Of a stretch of 64,000 nucleotides of DNA, positions 1 to 12,100 are shown piece by piece. The DNA comes from Branchiostoma floridae (Eukaryota; Chordata; Leptocardii; Amphioxiformes; Branchiostomatidae). How positions within the stretch are numbered: position 1 is the first letter of the stretch; the number at the start of each line of letters is the position of its first letter. The position numbers were made by a program, and so were the translations under genes. The notes under the pieces were generated by a model. The model searched no databases, was not told where the DNA came from, and saw nothing but the letters and a program-made list of their open reading frames with translations. The stretch is from positions 10,308,538 to 10,372,537 of the forward strand of contig NC_049994.1 of NCBI RefSeq assembly GCF_000003815.2, given 5' to 3'.

Positions 1-167
1 ATACCCGGAAATGTAATAACGACCGAGCAACCTTTAACCTCTGAACGGAGAGCTCCTCCGGCAATTGCCTCAGAGGAGTCTTTACTTGCGCCAAACAGTC
101 CCAAAAGTCTCCCAGCAGGACGTCTTAAAGTTTAAGTACAAGACTGAGGATCACTTTCTCCAACGAG

Positions 168-447
168 ATGTCTTACATACATTACAATGGGACTGCCGGC
201 TTTTCCTCGTTTTGCACCGCTCACCGTATGCTCCCTTCACCAACATGGTTGTACGGACAGAGGTATCTCTACCACGGGTTTCAAGACTCGGGGCACGGCG
301 CCAACTTGGAGAATGAGAAACGTTTTCAGGTTGGGCTGTGTCCTACCGGCATCGAGAGGTCAGCCAGTGAAGACAGTGGCTGTTCTAGGGACTCCAAGAA
401 GGGAGACACTGCAAACTGCAGTGGAGACCCCGATGCCGATCCAAATG
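168..447 (+). CDS. Hox12: Exon 1 of the Hox12-like gene
   Basis: Codes for residues 1-93 plus the first base of codon 94. The donor is AAATG|GTACAT at 447/448, phase 1, which joins exactly to the phase-1 acceptor of exon 2 and makes a Gly codon. A second phase-1 donor candidate (TTC|GTAAAT at 465/466) would add six residues; its -1 base is worse, so the first is preferred, but either keeps the frame. Confidence 0.8.
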
Positions 448-3193
448 GTACATTCACGCACATTCGTAAATATCTAACTCTTAGCTATCGCTATGCACAA
501 ACCTAACACTTTACCTGCAGTTCTTAACTTGATAAATACATATAAGATTCCCATGTCATAGATATTGTTTTTGTTTATTCCTTATGCACACATTTCAATA
601 AATTAATAAGAAATATAAATCTGTTAGATATGTCTTCAGGGTAAAAACTGGCCGCTAACTTGTGATGCAAATATAAAGTCTTCTTTTGGGTCTATCGAAA
701 TCAAAATATCAAGATATTTTCAGCAACAACTGTTATCAATAAATACAGATGCTTTTTCTTTTTTCTTTACACCGTAAATCGAAAGATTCATCTATCTAAG
801 AAGTGGAAATGACAAGCAACGAAATATTATGGACGTCATTCACGAATCTCGTGGACACCATATGTATCTGAAGAATGGGACCGTGAAAATGTGTTTGGAT
901 GTTCAACTCTTTTTATCAGATCGTTCACAATTTTATCAGGTTGTTGCATGCTGTGAAAATGAGCTGGCCGTAAAAATAGTGAGGATACAAAATATGTTCT
1001 CCATTATAATTTCCGATGATGAACAAAACGGCATAGTAACACCTACTCTGATCTTTTCTTGGTTAAATGTCTCTTTGTAACCATTCCTCCCTACAGATAG
1101 ACCGTATGTAGCAGTTTGTTTACAAGCAGTCTACAACTACGATCATCTTTGTAGACTCTGTGTTCATGTATACGTAAAAAAAGAAGAGAGGGCATTATTA
1201 TTCAATTACTTCGTCGTATTTCTTAACTCACTTAAGTCCCCTTCAAATACCTTTTAGAAGATTAAGCAACAAAACATTCAAATCGTCTTCCCAAAAATGT
1301 GTAATAACATAAAGAGTATGGGATCTTGCTTTCCACATGGGCTACGCCAAAGTGTAGTATTTATAAACAATGCAGTTTTTACTACATTAGCTTCGCACGT
1401 AATTTCTCTTGATAAATGCTGTGTAATAATGTAATATTTTGGTGATTCTTGCTAGGTACGGATGTGTGGTGGAAGCTTCAGAGCTCCAGGAAGAAACGCT
1501 GTCCGTACTCCAAAGTCCAGCTCCTGGAGTTAGAGAAGGAATTTCTCTATAACATGTACATCACCAGGGAACAGAGGGGAGAGATAGCGCGCAAGGTCAT
1601 ACTCATATGTATATTACCACATATAGCACCTTTATTTCATCGCTTATATGACACACAAAACACGAGAAATTTAGGTATACACTATAGCAAACACAGCACA
1701 AGCTGTTAAAGTTGTAAATGTGTTGCTAGTACTCTTTGATGGACAAAAGCAGAGGGCGTTTACATATAATCTTTGTCGAAGATGTAAACAGAACATATAC
1801 TGTTTCTAAAAGCGGTCCAAGTCATCAGGACTTTGTAACTTTTGTCAAGTGCAATAGGAAATTGACTGTGCAATATGAAGACTGTGGTGTCGAGGAGAAG
1901 CGTTTTCAGCATAAGCAAAATAACGTAAGAATTTGTTGTAGCATGTGGTACCAATTTCATCAACAAATACCGCACAATGATTTGATTTTTTTCTTGGTTT
2001 GTTTAATGCAATTATTGATTTAATTCTTAATCGTTGGTACTCAGAAGGGAAACAATTAGTGACATTCGGAAACAAAAGCTGAAATTTTGTATATGGGAGA
2101 AAACAGATTTATGTTTTGACAAGTCGTTTCAGAAAAATGTGGCCGAGTGCGAATATGTACATGCAGTAGACAGCGTTTACGGTTGCTCGTGCGCTGTTGT
2201 GGCCATGGTAAAACGTGTATGGGACGATATTTGGACATGTCTTAAACTTAATAATTTCATATTTGCTATCTCAAAGAATCATCTTACAGGAATATCATCT
2301 GCGTATAATTCACAGAGCAACCAAACGGGAACTGAGCTCAAGTTGTCTCAAACCAGCCGAAAAACTTGCATGGCTGGCTGTAAACCTGGATCATCAAAGC
2401 TGCCTCCCACAATACATTCAACCTCTTTATTCATAACGAAATTTCGGACGTTTGATCCATTGAAGCAGTATTTTCTTGGCATTTTTCAATTAACTTCTTT
2501 GAAATGTATACGAATACTGGCGTAAATTTTGTTGCATACCCATGTCAAAATGTACAGTCACTTACCATGTGCCTAGACGAAAAATATATTCCTTGTTTCT
2601 CAAAATGTTGCAAATACATTATGTTGTTGTTGGCGGCGTTGTTGTTGAAAGGTATAGTCGAATAGTTTAATCAAAGATCTATCAAGTTCATGATATTTTC
2701 CCATAATCTGTTCATAAATGTAGGGATACTGGCGTAGCTTTCGTTGACGGTCTTGGTCAACGTCTACAGTAAACTACCACGTACGTGGTCAGAAAATATA
2801 TTCTTTGTTTCGAACCCTGAAATGCTGCAATTAAAAACAACATTATGCTCTTGTTGTCGCTGTTTTAATTGCTGTTGAAAGGTGTCTATCATGTTGCCAT
2901 AGTCCTTTTGGAAATGTAAGAATACTGGCGTAGTTTTCGTTGCCGATCTTGGTGAAAACGTACATACATACAACATACCACGTGCATCATCTGGAAACGT
3001 TTCGCGAATTGCAAACAAAACTTTATCCTCGATGTGTTGGTGTTGTTTGTATCCACAGGTAAACCTGACAGACAGGCAGGTGAAGATCTGGTTCCAGAAC
3101 AGAAGGATGAAGATGAAGAGAATGAAACAGAGGCATGAGGAGGAGGCATTCAGAGCTCACTCCGGCACTGGACTTGAAACCGACTTGAACTAG
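168..3193 (+). CDS. Hox12: Posterior (Abd-B class) Hox protein, Hox12-like, three exons
   Basis: Homeodomain transcription factor, nuclear, expected to act in posterior axial patterning. The CDS joins 168-447, 1456-1595 and 3059-3193 and gives 184 residues. The homeodomain spans residues 104-163: RKKRCPYSK arm, [17 protein letters not shown] in helices 1-2, VKIWFQNRR in helix 3 with W48, F49, Q50, N51 and R53, then [10 protein letters not shown] Trp pair (residues 98-99) just before the homeodomain is what remains of the PBX-contact motif in Abd-B proteins. The N-terminal 93 residues are short for a posterior Hox protein and rich in Ser, Gly and aromatics, with no other domain. Start choice: ATG at 168 has G at -3, and an in-frame TAA lies at 126. 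An intron interrupts the homeobox at 37/38, unlike its neighbour. The Hox12 number is inferred from order (most posterior of the three); Hox11 or a lineage-specific posterior gene is possible. Confidence 0.9.
448..1455 (+). other. Intron 1 of the Hox12-like gene
   Basis: AT-rich intron of about 1 kb ending in TTGCTAG. No coding segment, repeat or clear regulatory motif was seen. An 83-codon open frame at 829-1080 has no recognisable domain and is treated as chance. Confidence 0.75.
1456..1595 (+). CDS. Hox12: Exon 2 of the Hox12-like gene (homeobox 5' part)
   Basis: The acceptor is GCTAG|GTACGG, and the donor is CGCAAG|GTCATA at 1595/1596, phase 0. It encodes the Trp motif and homeodomain residues 1-37. 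Reading past the donor gives no homeodomain-like sequence, so the homeobox is interrupted here. Confidence 0.92.
1596..3058 (+). other. Intron 2 of the Hox12-like gene, inside the homeobox (37/38)
   Basis: A 1.46-kb intron running from GTCATA to TATCCACAG. Its last 500 bases hold a degenerate repeat of about 200-bp units (separate entry). A 163-codon open frame at 2034-2525 begins with TTG, overlaps the first repeat unit and shows no domain, so it is not called as a gene. Confidence 0.85.
2501..3000 (+). repeat. Degenerate tandem repeat, about 200-bp units, three copies
   Basis: The motif AATGTA, 3-5 bases, then ATACTGGCGTA followed by a TTTCGTTG-like string occurs with ATACTGG starting at 2514, 2726 and 2922 (spacings 212 and 196). 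A downstream block (AAAATATATTC, TTGTTTC, then an ATGTTGCAAAT/ATGCTGCAATT string) also recurs in the first two units. The last unit runs almost to the exon 3 acceptor. Confidence 0.75.
3059..3193 (+). CDS. Hox12: Exon 3 of the Hox12-like gene (homeobox 3' part and C-terminus)
   Basis: The acceptor is CCACAG|GTAAAC. It encodes homeodomain residues 38-60 starting VNLTDRQ, then a 21-residue tail rich in Glu that ends ETDLN before TAG at 3191-3193. The first 21 bases begin with GT and end with AG at codon 44, so a second in-frame acceptor lies at 3079/3080. Confidence 0.93.
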   Translation, partial: VNLTDRQVKIWFQNRRMKMKRMKQRHEEEAFRAHSGTGLETDLN

Positions 3194-3814
3194 CACCAAA
3201 AAAATTCCTGCACTTCCAACCCAAATCTTTCTATATGAGTTCGTTACCCCTTGGCCGGAACCAAATGTGACTAATCTATACACACCTGTATACTGAGATT
3301 GCCTACTATATTCCCTTGTACAGATCATCTATGGTAAGGATAAAATGTAGGTGTAATAAGTCGGATATGTTTACTATAAACATGCGAAAAGCTGCTTGAA
3401 ACACTTACTTAGTTACTAACTCTAACACAGCAAAACTACACGAGCCACATGTGTAACGATTTCTATATCATCTGTTTCTCCCAAAATAATGAAGTTAAGT
3501 TTAACTTTTACACAGTTCACTTTTTGACAATCATTGGGTCATTGTTTACACGGCGAAAATATATTGAAAGCTATACAGAAAACGATACATGTATTATTTG
3601 CTTGTGTATATAACTATATATTCGTCTTTATATATACTTTGTATACTTGGAAGAGGTAGATAGGGTGCTGATATGTAGATACTATTAGACGATATTTCAG
3701 CTAGAAAGATTTTGGACATTATTTGACCTTTTTCTATGTTACAGAAATTTGTCAAACGTGCACACGTGTCAATCCAGCTGAATGTACTTTTCTGTTTTTA
3801 TTTTATTTCATACT

Positions 3815-3820
3815 AATAAA
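3815..3820 (+). terminator. Candidate poly(A) signal of the Hox12-like gene
   Basis: AATAAA 622 bases after the stop codon and the first exact one seen downstream of it, in an AT-rich stretch. Assignment by position only. Confidence 0.4.
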
Positions 3821-5143
3821 CTAATGATGTTATATCTGTCTACTATTTCGCATAGAACGTTCACAAAAGTACAAAAATACTAGTGACACTATACTGAGGT
3901 TTGTATCAGCTATGGACTTCAGTGAAGTCAATTTAGGATCGGCATAAGTCTGAAAGTAGATTTGAACCACGGACTGAGTTCTAGGGCTTATAACGAGCTG
4001 AAACTAGCTAGCTACTGAAAAGTTCAGAGCGGTATTTAGAATTTCATATGTAAATCTCAAAATTTGGCCAAATTGTTCAAAGCAGCCAGTTCGTCAGCCC
4101 AAGCCGAATACCTCAGACCTATAACAAATCTACCATCATTAATACAGATAGCCTTATGCAACAGGTCGATTTGAAAAGATTACTTGTAAGACAAAGTCAG
4201 ACCAGCCAATCCTTCAAGAGCTGTGCTTATCGGTTTTATGTGCAGTTTCTTGCAATCAGTGAAGGTCTCTAGACTATCCAATAGGCCCGTTTTCTGTGCC
4301 GAGTATTGGTAGTTACCCGAACAGGCATACCCCGCATGAAGATGAAACGGTAACAGCTTAACTCGGGACTAGAATGAACGTTAGTGACCCAAGCCTTGTA
4401 ATCAGCAAATGGATCTGGGGAGGAAAAGAGAGTGATTTGCTGATTTCGACAAAAGCGACAGTATAACGCTTCATGTTTCGTATAAGCAATATCTCCTCCT
4501 GGGTTATATGGAGTGCACACTTGTGTCTAGACTCGCCGGTTTCCGCAGCGATTGGGTCTTATTAGCAACAGGCCATAACAAGAAATTAATCTACCAGGTC
4601 TTTGATGAGAAAAGTTCAAGTTTGTTGTTTTTCCAATACTTGTATTGGGTTTTGGGATCCTTACGTTTGGGCAGTTCGAATCGGACCAGTTAAGGTTAAA
4701 AACACAAACATCGCATCTAACGCAAGTTACATGTAATGACTCACAAAACTACACATTGAGCTATATCTACAAAGAAATGTGATTTATTCAGTTTTGTTAT
4801 CTATCTGGGGGCAGTTTATATACGATGTGGGGTTAAAGAAAAACAGACGCAATGCTTATAATTCTTGTCTGCATATCTTTTAGAATATCTCTTATGATAT
4901 GCAAAGATGATACCTAATGTTTGAAATGTTATAAACTGCAATGTTTTAGCCTCAATTGTAGGCATTTTCTACTCATACCACTAGTGCTATTTCATTCTGC
5001 TGGTAATTTGTAGGGAATTAAACAAGGTCTTTTCCACCGACCGGTGGGCACTTAATGTAGATTTTACTTCGCCTCAGATACACCTAAACCAGTCCCTTAT
5101 CATTTGTAATCATTACTGAAATATTGCAGTTCCAAACCACGGT

Positions 5144-5537
5144 GAAAAATGCCACAATTACCGAACAGTTTCGAATGCTAATATTCCCAGATACACAAGT
5201 CACAGCATGGCCAAAACTCTCATGGGGCGTGGTAGTGGAATACGATTTAAATTGTAGCTGGCATATACACAACAATAGTTTTTTTTTAAAGTCTAGAAAC
5301 GTTATCAGAATAGTAAAAGTAGTAAGTACACTCCTATAGACGAAAAATGCCACAATTACCAAACAGTTACGAATGCTAATATTCCCAGATACACAAGTCA
5401 CAGCATGGCCAAAACTCACAAGGGTGTGGTGGTGGAATACGATTTAAATTGTAGCTGACATAAACACAACAATAGTTTTCTTCCCAACTTTATAAACGTC
5501 ATCACAGAATAGTAAAAGTAGTAAGTACAACTCCTAT
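5144..5537 (+). repeat. Tandem duplication, 198-bp unit, two copies
   Basis: Copy 1 (5144-5338) and copy 2 (5342-5537) share long near-identical blocks, such as AATATTCCCAGATACACAAG and ATACGATTTAAATTGTAGCT, and both end in GTAGTAAGTACA(A)CTCCTAT. Differences are scattered substitutions plus a small indel in a T-run. Matching minus-strand open frames across both copies (CVSGNISIRNC in each) reflect the duplication and do not indicate a gene. Confidence 0.93.
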
Positions 5538-6410
5538 ATGCAAACCGTGGACGAACTTGGAAGATTGAGAAATAAATCGCTGTCCTGATTATGTCCACAT
5601 TTTATTCTTGAGTCAGTCAGAACGGATTAACTCCATTGGAGCATGCTGACGTCTCCGGATCAGCTGACGAATAGGAGCGCAGTAATCGATAGTACATGTC
5701 ATTCTGCACATTTGTCTTACTTACGTGCCTTTTATTAAATCAATTAGGCGACATCCAGTCTGAATACGTGACTCCACTCGTTTTCCATGACCTCTTTATG
5801 ATAGTTCTGATGGATGTAATTAATAACAAACGTATAGACGCGACCCCGAAGACGAACTCTGAGAAAAATTATGATGGCTGTCGGACGCGGAGATGTGAAA
5901 ATATAACTTCTCAAGGATGAAGACGACATAGAGGAGCATTTGGACACAGACGTCGATGGCTGTGGGGGAAGTCATTGTCTACAAAAGGTAATTCCATTTG
6001 TATTTATGCAATTTCATTGTTTTTTTTATAGTGAAAACCAGAGTAATATGCATACCACCCTTACGTCTTCAACCTTCATTTATTTTCCATCAGATTATGT
6101 ACAGAAGAGCAGAGCTTAATTGGAAAAAGAATATTACATTGTAATGAAGACGGTATAACGGATTGCCGATGGGCATGGATTTGACAGGTTTGCTATGTAA
6201 TATTCTGAACACAACTTTGTAATACATGTTTCCTGGGTCTGTTAGAACATGGCCTAATTGTCGTGAGTCCGTACCTGAATTGGGTTGCACACAATGGCGT
6301 TTCATCAACAACGCCTCACTAAATATAACGAATATTGTGCATTATAGGACATATGATATATTGAATTGAAAACTACATAAGACTATTGATAGAAGTACCT
6401 GTCCTGAACT

Positions 6411-6520
6411 NNNNNNNNNNNNNNNNNNNNNNNNNNNNNNNNNNNNNNNNNNNNNNNNNNNNNNNNNNNNNNNNNNNNNNNNNNNNNNNNNNNNNNNNNN
6501 NNNNNNNNNNNNNNNNNNNN
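6411..6520. other. Assembly gap
   Basis: Run of 110 N. Open frames reading through it are meaningless. Confidence 1.
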
Positions 6521-8132
6521 ATTCGTTACGTTTTTTGTGATCGATATCGTGGCAGTGACCCTATGCACAAAATATAGTACTCAACCCATGAAATACATAG
6601 GTATCAGTTTCGCCATGGAAAATACACAACACAGGTGACCACGTTGACAAGAAACCGCCATCTTTGTGTCACAGATAGCACCTCTGGTATCTTAACATGA
6701 AAGAAAGGGCAAATCAAAAACACACATTGTGGGAGGGTACTGTCACTGAGTATGGGGAAGCAACGGTGTCACAGTTAACAAGATTACACACGCTATATGT
6801 GCAGAAGTAAGATTGACCCGGATATACAAAGTAGTGTTCCATATATGCCGCGCAAGGAAAGACGGTGACACCGTATCCACTTCTAGGTATGTTGACCCAA
6901 CTTAGCACCATTTGTCCAAATCAACATTTCTCTCTTCTTCATCTGTTTGTTATCATCAATGTTTTAGTTCCAAATGTGTTGGTTCTCATTTCATATGGCG
7001 TATAGAATCGGTTTCAAGCCTATGGTTTTTAATCGTTCTGTGTATTGAATGCGTGTGATGCAGAGATTTTAAACAAATTGGCTTAAAAGAAGTACCAAGA
7101 GACATTTCATTTTAAGTGAAATGGCCTTGTTACCATAAGTAGGTTGTTTAGTAACGCATATTTATAGAAAATACTTGCTTCAAGGCGAAAGAAATGATAG
7201 TATGTCTCTACTATTGGATTGAGAGTTCGAGAAATATCTACATGTAACGAATTTGCATCCAATTTGTATAACATATAGTATTCTGTGTGAGTTTGCCCTC
7301 TTGTCAGACCAAAGATGATGTCTGGTGATCTGTAGACACTTAGAGGTGACAAGTTGCACAACAAGGTCCCTTGCAAACTACAAACAAATGGCTGAAATCA
7401 CTTACCTTCCAAGTAACAGCAAGCAATGTTTCTTTCTGGTACAACAATATCGATAAATGCTCAAGGATCCGTTGTAAAAAAATTCCACATGGCCACAGGC
7501 ATAAAAGTACAAGTAACAAACATTTAAAACTTGGTAAATCTGTCTCATATAGAAGGTGTAGAAACTAGACAACTGAAAGTCTTCTTCACCACACAGTGGG
7601 ATCTATATGGCAATTTAATAACATAACTTGCAAATAATTGTAGGTCATCTAAGCCTCCTAGAAAATTACACTGTGGTACGGGAGAAGAAATGTGAAGTTT
7701 TCCAACGGGCATTGATGTACATATAGCATTAAAAAGCTAGAATTATTATTTGGCTCCGATTTCGCACAAACAAACGCGGTTGAGTCTTGCTGTAGAGACC
7801 CCCTCTGGTCAGGCAACTGCACTTTCGCCTTGAACTCAGCTAAGAGGTTGCATACATAATTGACACTTGTCTCGTGTGTGGCATTTTCAAGAAAAGGTGT
7901 CTATCTCCTTGACGATTCAAATAGCTAAGACGAACTTTAACTTCCTTGGCACCTTTTCTCTACATTTGATCCTTTTTCTAGTCGTTTTTTATTCGCCAAA
8001 ATTCAACGTTTTCGATCATCCCGTTGAAACATACGATATTTTATCAAGGTTAAAGATACAAAATAAAGACATTGATCACATTTATTGTTCATGCTAAGCA
8101 TTAAACTATGTTTTAAGAATATATATATATGG

Positions 8133-8163
8133 AGGTGAAACTGCACCATTTCACCTTTGACCC
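8133..8163 (+). promoter_or_regulatory. Inverted repeat overlapping a DR1-like nuclear-receptor site
   Basis: AGGTGAAA (8133-8140) and its exact complement TTTCACCT (8149-8156) are separated by 8 bases. The right arm overlaps TCACCTTTGACCC (8151-8163), whose reverse complement GGGTCAAAGGTGA is a DR1 with two substitutions from the RXR/HNF4-type consensus. Function is inferred from motif only. Confidence 0.35.
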
Positions 8164-8998
8164 TTATTGTGTGTATGTAACCTTTGCTCTAGTATGGCTG
8201 AGCGTGGTGATAGGACAGTCTTGTAGGAAACATCTGGAGATGAATCAATAAGATACACGTTACAGTTGTATCATTTCTATCATATCTGATGAAACCAAAC
8301 GTAGTGATAAAGATAGTGATATTTTGGCACGATTTTGCATGTTGTCACGGTTTACGGTACCTTTGCAGGTCAGTGCGATTTTCTCCATCCAGAAAATTTT
8401 ATATTTTGTCATTGAATTTGCAGCATACAAACTAGGAAACAACCAGCACAATAAGAGCATTACAAGTTACCGTATACATTGTATTTTTTGTCATTATAGT
8501 GAGAGACGATGTAGAAAAGTTGACAAGTTTTTTTTTCGACCTATTTTCCCCTTGGCCAATCATGTAGCTTCCATTCTATAGAATACATTAAATGAAAATA
8601 ATTTCTAGCAGCATCATGGACATGAAATGTATTGCGATGTCAGTTATAGACCAAATCCACATCAAGTGAGCATCATTTCAATTATGCACATCACTTGTGC
8701 AGAGTTATGTTTCTGAGGTCTACCAGTTTCCTTGGCAGTATCTCAATGACCTAAGAAACACTGAACTTCTTGGCAAGGGCACCGAGTTTGAAGTTTCTTG
8801 CCAGGAAGCAAAACGAAGGATTTGTTCCAATATATCACAATGGCAGTCAATAGTATAACTTCTTCAACACAGCTTGACGCTTAAAACAATTAACTATTGA
8901 ACTCATAGTCAGGTTATAGGAGGCAACATGATACACACATACTTTCTCAAAATAAACTTAGATTCCTAAATATTTTTTATTTCTACTTGATTTGATTT

Positions 8999-9152
8999 GA
9001 TAGTAAAATACAAAATATCATGTGCAAATGATTCGTATCGAACTGAATGGAGTTACAGGTACTGTAGATAAGGGTCTACACTTGCAAAGTTTGTCTACTC
9101 AATTGGATAGTAAAATGCACAAACTATGTGCAAATGTTTCGTATCAAACTGG
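8999..9152 (+). repeat. Short direct duplication with octamer-like cores
   Basis: GATAGTAAAAT, TGTGCAAAT and TTCGTATC-AACTG occur in the same order at 8999-9045 and 9106-9151, a period of 107 bases. TGTGCAAAT in both copies differs by one base from a POU octamer core. Confidence 0.7.
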
Positions 9153-12100
9153 GCATCACTGCAAGATAATGTAGTGTTCGGAAATTTTATTTGTAGCAGG
9201 TAGCTTTCCTCAAATTTATAGCGTTGACAAACTGATTTAGTTAGATATCATCTTAAAATAGCTAAGATAAATGTAGCATTAGAAAGATTTTTCACGGCGT
9301 TCCATTTTTAGATAATCCATACGGCGAAGATCTCAAAATCAATTCGAAATATTTGTTAGAGAAGGAGCTTTCCAACACGTACGGTCACAAGAAGTCCAGA
9401 CTGATCAAGTTTCTCACTTTTGGCAAAAAGCAATGTAACGGAATTCAGACAAACGATATATAAGGAATTCAATGTCAAATCTAAAGTTAGGCCGAAACAT
9501 AAATACAACAGTTAGCTATGCCGGCCGGGGGACATTTCGTGTTTACGTGATGTACTTGTCAAACCCAGGTTGGTGAGGCTAGCATGGTGTCTGTAACCAA
9601 GTCAGCAGACTGTTACTGTGTATAGTACATGAGGCGGGACTCTTAGACTTTACTTTATGAGTTCGCCAGGGGCTATGGTATATCTCTGCATCCGAACCAC
9701 GGATTAGCGCATGGTTGAAGCGATGCCATCACACATAATTCCTTCACGAGGGAGCGTGGCCTTTAACCTGTACAATTACTGGTGGAGGGCAACGTAGGGA
9801 CACAGCCGGGCAAACTAAAAACTAACAGGTGAATCCGACAACAGTAATCGTCTCATCAAGATCCCAACAACCTCTACACCATATCGTGAGTCGAGATGAC
9901 ATTTCCCAGTCGGTATACAGCTTTGATATTCTCGTATGTTTCTATAAAAATGACCACTACAACCATCTACAGGACGTTGACATATGCTTTGGTACAACGA
10001 ACCTTTTTTATGTGGCGGTCGATATTCATGGTTTTTCATGAGGTTTACGTGTGAGGGCAAATGTGTAAGACGAACTATTTGTCTTCTCTCTATAACATTT
10101 TGAAGGCCGAAATGTTCCTAGAACGTGTTCGATGGCCGCGGGAGGACTGAAACATGGGCCTACACTGCGGTTCTGCTTCGTAAAGCAATCAAGAAACTGA
10201 TGTAAAACAAAATCACAGGACATTCACAGCTACACAACGAATTTTCTACTTGTCTTGTAGCACATTCAATCTGTATTTAAAACATACAACCCTATTTGAA
10301 CGTGGGGTCTATATGGAACTGTATTCAGACAGGAAAATATGGCATCTTCGTGTGGGTGTAATTTGGAATCCCCGTGTATCGTATATTTGCACCAACAGAA
10401 TAGTACCTACAGAGAAAACACATCATTTTTTGCTGGGCTTAGAAAGCCCCTGTCCCCTGTTTCAACTCAGGTATTCGGTGATTTGTTAGGCTATGAAGTC
10501 TACAGTCCCTGGTAGGACTTGCCAGAATCTTGCTCATTTATCATACAGAGTACTACAAACAACAAACATTCAAAGTGGTTAACCCTAGAATTCACGACTA
10601 GATTATACCGGCCAAACACCGGGCTAAGAAAAAATAACCAAATACAAAGTAAAAAGACGTATCTTTGTAAAGAGATATCGTTCCTGTGCCGTTTATAAAA
10701 CTTTAGCTTGATTGCTGTGAGCCTATGTTAACAGAGAATGACAAGAATATCCTTTCATGTTTTCTGAGTCAGTTTATACAGTTACAAAGCTGCATCGAAA
10801 GCAACGCTCTTCCAATGGACTAGCTATTTCTTACAGATAACTTGCAAAAAATGATTCTGTAAAAAGAAAGCAAAAATGAAGTGAAACTATTACAATGAAA
10901 GCCGAAACGTTTTATGATTGAAATAATTTTGCACTGAAGGACCAATGTGAGATACAGGACACACATTGTGATTGTTTATTCTTGTATTTTATATAGGAAA
11001 AAATATTCACATTAGGACAGAAAAAGAGTATGCACAATTCATTTTACTATTTGCAAGTCCTCGTGTTTGTAGTTTTGTACTTCTATTGCTTAAATGCACC
11101 TTAAATGGTTTACATTTTCGTGATAGAAAATACAAGCTTTCTTGTCAAATTAGCCTTGTAATGTAAAATATAAAAAGAACCAAGTTCTCTCATTGGCAGC
11201 CCCTGTTCGTCGTTTCTTTCTACTGAATTTTTGAACTGTCAAACCAATTCTGTACCTACACTCAACCTACTCTTCAATCACGCCAAGAAAAACCACATGG
11301 TATTAGAGTAGACGTCGTTTACTGTATGATAAAGCACAGAACCTGTTGAAAAATGTCTTTCCCCCGAAGAGGAAAATTGCTTTTCCCAGTGTGCAGTCTA
11401 GTTCGTGCCGTTGACAAGGTAAAAGTCAGCCCTGTTGTGGAAAATCCTCTCTAAATCGGGTCACCGCTAATAAACGAGCTTGTGGCCCCGTGTGGTTTTA
11501 TTTTTCAGTGCAACAGTTTGTTTTCAAAATTGAAAAGCCACAGCGGGCTTCATCTTATACGGTTGATCAAAATGTCACGAGTTCCTTTTGATGGAATGCT
11601 ACAAGTTCATGTCTGTTTATCACATACAGAGTACTAGTTCGTCTTCTCTGGGGGAAAATGCTGTCACTCCATTCAAAGCAAAACATATGAAGGTCTTGTT
11701 GTAACGTGGAAAACCTTCATAAATACTTATTCTTTACAACTATGGGTACACTTAACTGAGTAGAAATGTAGTGACAGAATGATTTGATACATTTAGAAAT
11801 AAGTTCTCTTTAAATAAGACAAAAGTCCCACTCTTTCCTCCTCGTTAGGTCAGATATACGATCGTCAGCTACCAATGGACCTTTTGATTAGAACTAACTA
11901 CATTTCAAAGTAATTCGATTGTAATCAGTCCTACATACATACACAAGTGATGAGATTCACGTCTAATCAAAGATAATGCAGTTGTTTCAGGGGATGATTG
12001 CTTGGCGTCATCTTGTTGTGTAAATCTAAGAAGACTGCTTCAATATTTTAGAGCAATTAGCGTCCGATAATCTGGATAATCCTACGGTTCGATAGTCCGT

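Noticed and set aside
2034-2525. 163-codon open frame in intron 2 of the Hox12-like gene
   Set aside because: Begins with TTG, has no recognisable domain, overlaps a degenerate repeat and lies wholly within an intron.
4670-4685. GTTCGAATC string resembling a Pol III B box
   Set aside because: No A box, no T-arm complementarity and no repeat partner, unlike the copies at 17.2 kb.
6383-6577. Open frames that cross runs of N (also at 20.9, 31.2 and 53.6 kb)
   Set aside because: Artifacts of reading through assembly gaps.
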